From NCBI GenBank assembly GCA_030039615.1, contig JASHVF010000391.1, forward strand, positions 1 through 6,317: DNA of 6,317 nt, read 5' to 3'. Every line of letters starts with the position of its first letter. Within the stretch, counting starts at the first letter, position 1. Positions 1-6,285 of this stretch are shown piece by piece. The position numbers and the translations under genes were made by a program. Below the pieces are notes generated by a model. It was not told the origin of the DNA, ran no database searches, and saw nothing but the letters and a program-made list of their open reading frames with translations. This stretch comes from Gammaproteobacteria bacterium. GTDB lineage: Bacteria; Pseudomonadota; Gammaproteobacteria; Steroidobacterales; Steroidobacteraceae.

Positions 1-578
1 TTCTCCTCGCGCTCCTGGTCGGAGACCACGCCCTTGGGTGAGTCGCGCCAGCGCTCGTAGGTCGTGAGCGCTAGCTGCGACTCGGCCTGGCGCACCAGCT
101 CCTGGGCCCGGCCCGCCTGCAGCTGCGCGCGCGCCGCGGCGAGCTGCGCATCGAGGTCCGGGGTCTCGATGAGCGCCAGCACCTCACGGGCCTTGACGTG
201 GTCGCCGATGTCCACGAACCACTTGCCGACGTAGCCGTTGACGCGCGCGTAGATGGTGCTCGCGTGCCAGGCGGCCGTTTCCCCGGGCAGCACCAGGCGC
301 TGCACCGCGCCGACCGGTTGCGCCACGACGACATCGACGAGCGGCGGCGCGCCCGCAGCCTCGAGGGTGGCGCGCGCCACGCCGCGCGCCTTGATGAACC
401 GGTCGATGCTCACCAGCACGAACAGCAGCGCGAGCGCCGCCGCAAAGATGAGCACGGCCTTCTTGAGGCGCGCACCGGTGTCGGGAGCGAAACCCGCCGA
501 GACGGCGGGTGGCTCGTCGTTCACCACCTCGGCGGCGTAGTCGGTCTCGCGGATTTCGCCCCGGTCGGTGGGATTCAT
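1..578 (-). CDS. RND efflux periplasmic adaptor subunit (HlyD/AcrA-type membrane fusion protein), C-terminus outside the window
   Basis: This protein should bridge the inner-membrane RND permease and an outer-membrane channel in the periplasm. Only the first 192 residues are present and the frame is open at the left edge. Residues 1-40 are a polar cytoplasmic head. Residues about 41-58 are a hydrophobic anchor (AVLIFAAALALLFVLVS) with no lipobox cysteine, so it is probably a membrane-anchored adaptor and not a lipoprotein. Residues about 108-142 form the first half of the barrel-sandwich (lipoyl-like) domain, with the typical YARVNGYVGKWFVDIGDHV and ETPDLDAQL stretches. From about 143 an Ala/Gln/Arg-rich helix begins the alpha-hairpin. 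The ATG at 576-578 overlaps the TGA of the permease gene (ATGA), and a GAGG at 589-592 lies 10 bases upstream, so translation is probably coupled. The family is clear from these motifs; the substrate is not. Confidence 0.93.
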   Translation of the reverse strand, partial: MNPTDRGEIRETDYAAEVVNDEPPAVSAGFAPDTGARLKKAVLIFAAALALLFVLVSIDRFIKARGVARATLEAAGAPPLVDVVVAQPVGAVQRLVLPGETAAWHASTIYARVNGYVGKWFVDIGDHVKAREVLALIETPDLDAQLAAARAQLQAGRAQELVRQAESQLALTTYERWRDSPKGVVSDQEREE

Positions 579-3500
579 GCGGGTTGCGCCTCGGTAGCTG
601 CCCGCGGCGCGCGGCGCAGCAGACGGTACATGGTGGGAACGAACACCAGTGTCGCGAAGGTGGCGAACAGCAGCCCGCCGATCACCGCGCGGGCGAGCGG
701 CGCGTTCTGCTCGCCGCCCTCGCCCACGCCGATCGCCATCGGCACCATGCCGAGAATCATGGCGCCGGCGGTCATAAGCACCGGGCGGATGCGGGTAAAG
801 CCCGCCGTGATTGCGGCCAGCAGCGCATCGTCGCCCGCCGCCATGCGCTGGTTGGCAAAGGTCACGACCAGGATGCTGTTGGCGGTGGTGAGGCCGATGC
901 ACATGAGAGTTCCCATGAGCGCCGGCACCGAAAGATGCGTCTGTGTCAGGAACAGCATCCACATGACGCCGCTCAGCGCGAACGGCGTCGCCATAAGCAC
1001 CACCAGCGGATCGATCCAGCTCTGGAAGTTGATTACCAGGAACAGGTACACCAGCACCACCGCGAGCGCGATACCGGCAAAGAGGCCGGTATAGCTCTCG
1101 CGCATGGTCTCGACCTGCCCGCTCAAGGTCACGCGCATGGCCTTGTCGGCCGGCGGCTGGTTGGCGGCGATCACGCGGCTGATGTCGCCCGAGGTCGAGT
1201 TGAGGTCGCGTCCCTGCACGTTCGCCTGCACGTCGAAGACCGGGCGGATGTTGAGCTGCGAGGTGGTGAGCGGCACCGTCTGCCGGCCGATCGAGGTCAT
1301 GTTCATGAGCAGCTGCGAGCTGCCCTGCGAGCTCGTGACCGGCATGATCTTCAGGTCCTGCGAGGAGGCGATGTCGTAAGTGGGCTGCTGCACCACCAGG
1401 GGATAGCTGACACCGTTCTTCGGATCGACCCAGAAGTTGGGCGCGGTCTGTGCGCTCGAGCTGGTGGTGACCAGCACGTTGCTGGCCGCGTCACGCTGCG
1501 TGAGCCCGACCTGGGTTGCGAGCGCGCGATCAACGCTCACCGACAGCGCGGGGGCATCCGGGACCTGCGCGACGTGCGCATCGACCACGCCGGGAATGCG
1601 CGCCACCAGGGCAGTGAGCCTGGCCGCCAGTCGGTAGGCGCTGTCGGTATCGGAGGCCGTCACGCGCACATCGATGGGCGCGGGCTGACCGAAGTTCAGC
1701 ACCTGGTCGACGATGTCGGCCGGCTGGAAGAAGAACTGCAGCGCCGGGAAGCGCTGTGGCAGCTCGCGGCGCAGCATCGCCGTGAGCTGCGCGCTGGGCG
1801 AGTGCTGCGGGGCGAGCGATATGAGGATCTCGCCGTCCATGGGGCCGGCGGTTGCCGAATCGCTGAGCGCGATATTGATGCCGCTATAGGGCAGTCCGAT
1901 GTTGTCGAGGATCACCGCGATCTGCCCGTTGCCGACCAGCTTGCGGATCGTCGACTCGACCTGGGCGAAATACTGCTGCGTCGTCTCGATGCGCGTGCCG
2001 GCCGGCGCGCGCACGTGCAGCCGCATCTGCCCGGCGTCGACCTCCGGGAAGAAGTCGCGCCCGAGCAGCGGAAAGAGCGGCAACGACAGCACCATGATGG
2101 CGATGAAGGCCAGCACCGTGACCTTAGGTTGCGACAGCGCCCAGGCGAGCGCGTTGCGGTAGGTATCGCGGAAGCGCTCGAAGCCGCGCTCGAAGGCGAG
2201 GTGTATGCCATGGAGGCGCCCACCCAGCGTGGTGAGCTCGGCGCGCCATCCGGCGCCGCCACTGGACGGGCCCGGGAGCGGAGGCGCGGCCGGCGGCGCG
2301 CCGTGCGCGCCGCGCGGCTGCGAGCGCATCAGGTAGAGAAACAGCACCGGCACCATGGTGAAGGACAGCGCGAGACTCGCCAGCAGCGACACGATCACCG
2401 ATACGGACAGCGGCGAGAACAGGTACTTCGCCGTGCCCTCGAGCAGGAACACCGGCACGAACACGATACAGATGCATAGCGTCGAGAGCACCGTCGGCAC
2501 GCCGACCTCGCCGGCGCCGTGCACCACGGCGTCGGGCAGGTGCTGGTGCAGGCCGGCATGGCGCTCGATGTTCTCGATCACCACCGTGCCGTTGTCGACC
2601 AGGATCCCGACCGCGAGCGCGAAGCCGCCGAGCGTCATGGTATTGAGCGTCTCGCCGCCGGCGCCCATGGCGAGCACCGCCGCGATGATCGACAGCGGAA
2701 TCGAGGCCAGGATGATGATGGTGAGGCGCCAGTTGCCGAGAAACAGCAGGATCATGAGCGCCGTGAGCCCGGCGGCCATGCAGCCGCCCAGCAACACGCT
2801 GTTGAGGGCCGCCTTGACGAACACCGACTGGTCGAAGATCGGCAGGATGCGCACCCCCGCGGGCAGCATGTGGCGGATGTCGGGGAGCGCTGCCCGGATG
2901 CCGGCGATCACCGCGAGCGTCGACACACCGCCGGTGTTGCGGATGGTCATGAGCGCACCCGGCACGCCGTCCACCGACACCGAGTTGGTCTGCACCTGGA
3001 AGCCGTCGTGCACGTGCGCCACGTCGCGCATGAAGACTTCGCGGCCCGCCACCTGTTTGATCGGGAAGGAGTTGAGCGTCTCGATCACGTCCGGGCTGTT
3101 GTTCATCGCCACCAGGTAGTCGAGCGAGCCGATCTTGACGTCGCCCGCGGGCAGGATGACGTTCTGGCTCTGCAGCGCATTGCTCACGTCCGCCGGCGTC
3201 AGGCCGCGCGCCTGTAGCGCCTGCTGGTCGAGGTCGGCCATGATGACGCGCGGCTTGCCGCCGTAGGGGTATGGCACCTCGGCGCCGTGCACCACGGCGA
3301 GCGCCGGGCGGATGATGTTCTGGCCGAGGTCGTTGAGCGCCGTGTCGGGCAGCGAGTTGCTGGACAGGCTCAGCTGGATGATGGGCACGTCGGTCGCGCC
3401 GTAGCGGATGACCAGCGGCGGCGTGATGTTGGGCGGCATGTACTTGAGCACCACCAGCGCGCTGCTGGCGAGCTGCGAGATGGCGCGCGTGACGTCGGCC

Positions 3501-3796
3501 CCTTCGTGCAGGTAGACGCGCTCGACGCCCACCCCCTCGTAGCTGGTGGCCTCGATGCGCGAGATGTCGTCGACCAGCGAGGCCATCTGCCGCTCATGCA
3601 GCGTGAGGATGCGGTTCTGGATGTCGGCGGCATCCATGCCGGCGTAGGTCCACACCACGCTGCACACCGGAATGTCCATCTGCGGAAAGATGTCCACCGG
3701 CATGCGCAACGCCTCGCCGACGCCGAGCAGCGCGATGAGCAGCAGCAGCGCCACCACCGTGTAAGGCCGCCGGAGAACGTACTGGACGAGTGACAT
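575..3796 (-). CDS. RND-family efflux permease (AcrB/HAE-like inner-membrane pump)
   Basis: A 1073-residue inner-membrane transporter that should exchange protons for an exported small molecule as a trimer with the adaptor encoded next. The layout is that of the family. TM1 lies at about 10-30, a porter/docking loop at 31-330, TM2-TM6 at about 332-490, a Pro/Gly-rich cytoplasmic linker at 491-520, TM7 at about 556-575, a second porter/docking loop at 580-900, and TM8-TM12 at about 902-1060. Landmarks include MPVDIFPQMDIP (32-43), GILVDNGTVVIENIER in TM4 (397-412), GLTTANSILVV in TM10 (968-978) and TRIRPVLMT in TM11 (1001-1009). Against AcrB, Asp407, Arg971 and Thr978 are kept (Asp401, Arg1002, Thr1009), but Asp408 is Asn402 and Lys940 is Ala972. 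The start MSLVQYVLRRPYTVV is chosen because RND proteins begin this way. The frame stays open further upstream, but that part runs over the kinase gene. A weak GAAG (3805-3808) precedes the start. The overall length and TM4 motif fit HAE-type pumps better than CzcA/CusA metal pumps; the substrate is unknown. Confidence 0.95.
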   Translation of the reverse strand: MSLVQYVLRRPYTVVALLLLIALLGVGEALRMPVDIFPQMDIPVCSVVWTYAGMDAADIQNRILTLHERQMASLVDDISRIEATSYEGVGVERVYLHEGADVTRAISQLASSALVVLKYMPPNITPPLVIRYGATDVPIIQLSLSSNSLPDTALNDLGQNIIRPALAVVHGAEVPYPYGGKPRVIMADLDQQALQARGLTPADVSNALQSQNVILPAGDVKIGSLDYLVAMNNSPDVIETLNSFPIKQVAGREVFMRDVAHVHDGFQVQTNSVSVDGVPGALMTIRNTGGVSTLAVIAGIRAALPDIRHMLPAGVRILPIFDQSVFVKAALNSVLLGGCMAAGLTALMILLFLGNWRLTIIILASIPLSIIAAVLAMGAGGETLNTMTLGGFALAVGILVDNGTVVIENIERHAGLHQHLPDAVVHGAGEVGVPTVLSTLCICIVFVPVFLLEGTAKYLFSPLSVSVIVSLLASLALSFTMVPVLFLYLMRSQPRGAHGAPPAAPPLPGPSSGGAGWRAELTTLGGRLHGIHLAFERGFERFRDTYRNALAWALSQPKVTVLAFIAIMVLSLPLFPLLGRDFFPEVDAGQMRLHVRAPAGTRIETTQQYFAQVESTIRKLVGNGQIAVILDNIGLPYSGINIALSDSATAGPMDGEILISLAPQHSPSAQLTAMLRRELPQRFPALQFFFQPADIVDQVLNFGQPAPIDVRVTASDTDSAYRLAARLTALVARIPGVVDAHVAQVPDAPALSVSVDRALATQVGLTQRDAASNVLVTTSSSAQTAPNFWVDPKNGVSYPLVVQQPTYDIASSQDLKIMPVTSSQGSSQLLMNMTSIGRQTVPLTTSQLNIRPVFDVQANVQGRDLNSTSGDISRVIAANQPPADKAMRVTLSGQVETMRESYTGLFAGIALAVVLVYLFLVINFQSWIDPLVVLMATPFALSGVMWMLFLTQTHLSVPALMGTLMCIGLTTANSILVVTFANQRMAAGDDALLAAITAGFTRIRPVLMTAGAMILGMVPMAIGVGEGGEQNAPLARAVIGGLLFATFATLVFVPTMYRLLRRAPRAATEAQPA

Positions 3797-3804
3797 GCGT
3801 GAGG

Positions 3805-3808
3805 CTTC
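3805..3808 (-). promoter_or_regulatory. Weak ribosome binding site of the permease gene, overlapping the kinase stop codon
   Basis: GAAG lies 8 bases before the permease ATG (3794-3796) and shares two bases (GA) with the kinase TGA (3807-3809). No stronger purine-rich site is present in the 10-base gap, so permease translation probably depends on ribosomes that have just finished the kinase. This is an inference from spacing. Confidence 0.45.
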
Positions 3809-5228
3809 AGGAGCGCGACGGCTCAGAGGCCAGCGGCTGGCGTACGCGGAAAGTGCTGCCCTTGCCCGCGGTGCTCTGGACTTCCACCTCGGCGCCGTGC
3901 GCGCTGCAGATGGACTTGACGATAGCCAATCCCAGGCCCGCTCCGCCCGGCTCGCGCGAGCGCGAGCTGTCGACCCGGAAGAACCGCTTGAAGACCTGCG
4001 GCAGCGCCTCGGGCGGAATGCCGATGCCGTCGTCGGTGACTTCCAGAACCGCCCAGGCACCCTCGCGCCGCACACTGAGCGCGATGTGCCCGCCGCGCGC
4101 GGTGTACTTGATGGCGTTGTCGAGCAGGTTGACGATCACCTGCTTGAGGCGCGCGCGGTCGCCCTGCACTGCCAGCCCGGGGGTCAACTCGCAGCTCACG
4201 CGGATGTCCTTGTCGGTCGCGAGCAGGCTCATCTGCTCGGCCGTGGTGGAGGCGAGCTCGGCCAGATCGAGCCGCTGCCAGCCGCCACCGGCGTCGCCGG
4301 CATCGAGGCGTGACAGCGCGAACAGGCTCTCGACGATCTCCCCGAGGCGCGCGACCTCCTCGAGCACGCTCCCGAGCGCCTCGCGCGTTTCGCTGCCGAG
4401 GCTGGCATTCTGCGCGAGGCTCTCGAGCTCGGCGCGCATCACCGCGAGCGGTGTGCGCAGCTCGTGGCTCGCGTCCGCCACGAACTGCTTCGAGCTGCGG
4501 ATCGCATCCTCGAGGCGCGCGATCATGCGATTGAGCGACTCGGCGAGGCGCTCGAGCTCGTCTCCGCTTGGCACGACCGGCAGCCGCTCGCTGAGGGAAT
4601 GCTGGGTGATTTCCTCGGCCTTGATCGCGATACGCTCGACCGGCTCGAGGGCGCGATGTACGAGCAGAAAGCCGCCCGCCACCGCCGCCGCGACCGCGAT
4701 CGGCAGACCCACGGCGAGCATGACGAGGACCTGCTCCAGCGTGTCCTCCACCGGCGCTGCGGAAGTGCCCACCTCGACGCGGTAGAGCGTGCCGTCGGCG
4801 CCGGTGGCGGGAACGGCCGCGATCAGCAGCGGGGCCCCCGGGAGCTGCTGCACCTTGCGCGTCGAGCCCTCGAGGAAGTTGCCGCCGAGCGCCGCCACGC
4901 GCCCCGGCACGAACAGCTCATTGCGCGGAGCGCCCGAGGCATAGACAACCTCGCCGTCGGCGCGTGAGATGCGGATGAAGCGATCGTTGAGCTCCGGGGA
5001 GTAGAGATTCTCCACCTCGCCCGCGAGCGTGGTCTCGGTGTCGCGGTGTGCATGCGCCACGAGCGTGCCGGCGATCTGCCGAGCACGGCGCGTCTGGGTG
5101 TCGAGCAGATTGGCTTCCAGGTAGTGCCGCAGGAAGAGGAAGGTGAGACACCCGAGCAGCACGAATACGGCCGTCAGCACGCCCGCGTACCAGGCGACCA
5201 GGCGGAAGCTCAGGGAGCGAAGGTTCAT
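3807..5228 (-). CDS. Membrane sensor histidine kinase of a two-component system
   Basis: A 473-residue class I sensor kinase that should autophosphorylate on His255 and pass the phosphate to the regulator encoded just upstream. TM1 lies at about 10-33, a periplasmic sensor region at about 34-163 and TM2 at about 165-190. A HAMP linker follows at about 191-243, then the HisKA helices with the H-box FVADASHELRTPLAVM (249-264), then the ATPase domain. That domain shows the N-box NLLDNAIKYT (367-376), G1 DDGIGIP (399-405), F-box FKRFFR (413-418) and G2 GGAGLGLAI (428-436). All catalytic motifs are intact. The domain order resembles CusS/CzcS/QseC-type kinases, but the periplasmic part has only a few histidines (His35, His59, His61) and no Met or Cys, so a copper/silver role is not supported. 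The ATG overlaps the regulator's stop (ATGA at 5225-5228), and the gene ends 10 bases before the permease start, which ties it to pump control. The signal is unknown. Confidence 0.96.
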   Translation of the reverse strand: MNLRSLSFRLVAWYAGVLTAVFVLLGCLTFLFLRHYLEANLLDTQTRRARQIAGTLVAHAHRDTETTLAGEVENLYSPELNDRFIRISRADGEVVYASGAPRNELFVPGRVAALGGNFLEGSTRKVQQLPGAPLLIAAVPATGADGTLYRVEVGTSAAPVEDTLEQVLVMLAVGLPIAVAAAVAGGFLLVHRALEPVERIAIKAEEITQHSLSERLPVVPSGDELERLAESLNRMIARLEDAIRSSKQFVADASHELRTPLAVMRAELESLAQNASLGSETREALGSVLEEVARLGEIVESLFALSRLDAGDAGGGWQRLDLAELASTTAEQMSLLATDKDIRVSCELTPGLAVQGDRARLKQVIVNLLDNAIKYTARGGHIALSVRREGAWAVLEVTDDGIGIPPEALPQVFKRFFRVDSSRSREPGGAGLGLAIVKSICSAHGAEVEVQSTAGKGSTFRVRQPLASEPSRS

Positions 5229-5905
5229 GCCTCGGGCGCCACCCCGAGGCCGTAGCCGACGCCGCGCACCGTGCGGATGAGCTTCACCGCAAAGGGGTCG
5301 TCGATCTTGCTGCGCAGGTGCCGCACGTAGACATCGACGATGTTGGTGAGCCCCTCGAAGCTCTGGTCCCAGACGTGCTCGATGATCATGGTGCGCGAGA
5401 ACACGCGCCCGGGATGGGCCGCCAGGTACTCGAGCAGCGCGTACTCCTTGGCGGTGAGCTCGATGCGCTTACCCGCGCGGCGCACCTGTTGGGCGAGTCG
5501 GTCGACCTCGAGGTCGCCGACCCGCAGCACGCTCGAGCGGGCGATGGGTCCGCGACGCAGCAGCGCCTTGACGCGCATCAGGAGCTCGGCGAAGGCGAAG
5601 GGCTTGGTCAGGTAGTCGTCGGCCCCCGCCTCGAAGTTCTGGACCTTCTCCTCGGTGGCGTCGCGGGCGGTGAGGATCAGGATCGGAACCCCGTGATTGC
5701 CGCGGCGGATGCGCCGGAGCAGCTCCTGACCCGGGAGCTTCGGGAGCATCAGGTCGAGGATGATCAGGTCGTAATCGTAGGCCTGGGCGAACTCCCAGCC
5801 CTGCGCGCCGTCGTCGGCGACGTCGACCGCATAGCTCTCCTGCCGCAGCGCGCGCGCCACGAGCTCGGAAAGCTTCTTCTCGTCCTCCACCAGGAGCAAA
5901 CGCAC
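5225..5905 (-). CDS. OmpR/PhoB-family response regulator, DNA-binding
   Basis: A 226-residue cytoplasmic transcription regulator, the likely partner of the kinase encoded next. The receiver domain (about 1-118) has the acidic pocket VEDE (6-9), the phosphoacceptor Asp51 (LIILDLMLP), Thr79 (LTAR) and Lys101 (LTKPF). The winged-helix output domain (about 127-222) shows LTAKEYALLEYL (150-161), the recognition-helix stretch NIVDVYVRHLRSKID (188-202) and the RTVRGVGYGL hairpin (211-220). The length is standard. The start is GTG: the frame has an in-frame TAG 21 bases upstream (5927-5929) with no other start codon between. The GTG gives the usual MRLLLVEDE opening, and a GGAGG lies 10 bases before it. 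It is the first gene of the operon, so autoregulation is likely. The closest style is CusR/CzcR/QseB-like regulators, but no specific gene can be named. Confidence 0.97.
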   Translation of the reverse strand: MRLLLVEDEKKLSELVARALRQESYAVDVADDGAQGWEFAQAYDYDLIILDLMLPKLPGQELLRRIRRGNHGVPILILTARDATEEKVQNFEAGADDYLTKPFAFAELLMRVKALLRRGPIARSSVLRVGDLEVDRLAQQVRRAGKRIELTAKEYALLEYLAAHPGRVFSRTMIIEHVWDQSFEGLTNIVDVYVRHLRSKIDDPFAVKLIRTVRGVGYGLGVAPEA

Positions 5906-5915
5906 CGGTGCACAG

Positions 5916-5920
5916 CCTCC
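5916..5920 (-). promoter_or_regulatory. Shine-Dalgarno site of the response regulator gene
   Basis: GGAGG is placed 10 bases upstream of the GTG at 5903-5905. It supports the GTG as the true start; the frame is closed by a TAG just upstream of this site. Confidence 0.75.
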
Positions 5921-5948
5921 GCGGCCCTAAGCCCAGGGTGCGCAGTGG

Positions 5949-5977
5949 ATCATATGGCCATTAATCGACGGCAAATG
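5949..5977 (-). promoter_or_regulatory. Candidate sigma70-type promoter of the efflux/two-component operon
   Basis: On the minus strand TATGAT (5949-5954) is a good -10 box (5 of 6 to TATAAT). With a 17-base spacer the -35 would be CATTTG (5972-5977), a poor match to TTGACA, as is common at promoters that need an activator. The start of transcription would fall near 5942, giving a leader of about 37 bases before the regulator GTG. An alternative -35, TTGCCG (5969-5974), leaves only 14 bases of spacer and is less likely. The spacer also contains most of the perfect palindrome ATGGCCAT (5954-5961). Confidence 0.4.
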
Positions 5978-5988
5978 CCCCATTAAAA

Positions 5989-6017
5989 TGCATTCAGACA
6001 AATCGAGGTTGCATTCA
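5989..6017 (-). repeat. Pair of exact 8-base direct repeats TGAATGCA, candidate response-regulator binding site
   Basis: The minus-strand word TGAATGCA occurs at 5989-5996 and again at 6010-6017. The distance from start to start is 21 bases, about two turns of the helix, so both copies face the same side of the DNA. They lie 11 and 32 bases upstream of the candidate -35 box of the operon. OmpR/PhoB-type regulators usually bind as head-to-tail dimers on direct repeats at such places. That this operon's own regulator binds here is an inference. The first copy overlaps the perfect palindrome AATGCATT (5987-5994). Confidence 0.45.
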
Positions 6018-6040
6018 AAACCTTGATATGGAAGCATTTC

Positions 6041-6060
6041 GCGCCCGCCAGGAAGGGCGC
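6041..6060. other. Short GC-rich inverted repeat (possible hairpin)
   Basis: GCGCCC (6041-6046) and GGGCGC (6055-6060) are perfect complements around an 8-base loop. No T-run follows on either strand, so it is not a standard intrinsic terminator. It sits between the operon's promoter region and the leader of the rightward gene and could be chance in such GC-rich DNA. Confidence 0.3.
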
Positions 6061-6171
6061 AGAGGGCTGGGATGCTATTAGCTGGAGTCGGATGCACGTG
6101 GCTCGGGAAGCCGGGGACGTAATAAAAATGCCATCTGACTGCGGTACAAATGTCATACAGCTGAGCCAGAG

Positions 6172-6266
6172 TCAGCCCAAGGCGGGCTGAACAACAATGT
6201 TGCGGCGACGCAACGCGGCGGGCCTCTCTGAGGCGCGACCGCTTGTGTTGCCGTGTCGGCTTTCTT
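6172..6266 (+). promoter_or_regulatory. Series of four small hairpins in the putative leader of the rightward gene
   Basis: Four perfect inverted repeats follow each other. The first is TCAGCCC/GGGCTGA with a 5-base loop (6172-6190). The second is GTTGCG/CGCAAC closed by GCGA, a GNRA-type tetraloop (6199-6214). The third is GCCTC/GAGGC with a 3-base loop (6222-6234). The fourth is GCCG/CGGC with a 3-base loop (6250-6260), followed by TTTCTT (6261-6266), which looks like a very small terminator or attenuator. They end about 20 bases before the ATG at 6286. I recognise no known riboswitch. Whether this stretch is transcribed is unknown, since no clear plus-strand promoter was found. Confidence 0.35.
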
Positions 6267-6270
6267 AAAC

Positions 6271-6275
6271 GAAGG
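6271..6275 (+). promoter_or_regulatory. Shine-Dalgarno site of the rightward gene
   Basis: GAAGG, followed by AATTCTGAAG, stands 10 bases before the ATG at 6286. It is the main support for calling a gene start there. Confidence 0.5.
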
Positions 6276-6285
6276 AATTCTGAAG

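Larger units (their letters stand above)
5906..6285. other. Divergent intergenic region between the efflux operon and a rightward gene
   Basis: These 380 bases hold no convincing gene. The part nearest the operon (about 5949-6035) is AT-rich compared with its surroundings and carries the candidate promoter and direct repeats listed separately. The middle (6041-6060) has a short GC hairpin. The right part (6172-6260) carries a row of small perfect inverted repeats that would lie in the leader of the rightward gene. I found no tRNA, rRNA fragment, insertion-sequence end or CRISPR-like repeat here. A minus-strand open frame of 121 codons crosses the region but shows no family resemblance. Confidence 0.7.

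Noticed and set aside
198..1094. A 298-codon plus-strand open frame over the adaptor and permease genes
   Set aside because: It crosses two well-supported minus-strand genes and has a biased, domain-free translation. It is a shadow frame.
509..2479. A 656-codon plus-strand open frame opposite the permease
   Set aside because: Its translation is rich in Arg, His, Asp and Glu without domain character, as expected for the antisense of a GC-rich gene. The permease on the other strand is unmistakable.
3797..4075. N-terminal extension of the permease by 93 residues in the same open frame
   Set aside because: This stretch overlaps the 3' end of the kinase gene, including its ATP-binding motifs, in another frame. 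RND permeases begin just before TM1, which matches the ATG at 3794-3796.
3795..4785. Plus-strand open frames (331 and 172 codons) opposite the kinase
   Set aside because: Low-complexity Ser/Arg/Ala-rich translation antisense to an intact kinase with all motifs. No independent support.
6041..6060. The GC hairpin as an intrinsic terminator
   Set aside because: No run of T follows on either strand, and no gene ends nearby on either side.
6243..6270. A possible plus-strand promoter TTGTGT-16-TTAAAC
   Set aside because: Transcription would begin inside or just after the Shine-Dalgarno site of the gene at 6286, leaving no usable leader, and the -10 match is poor.
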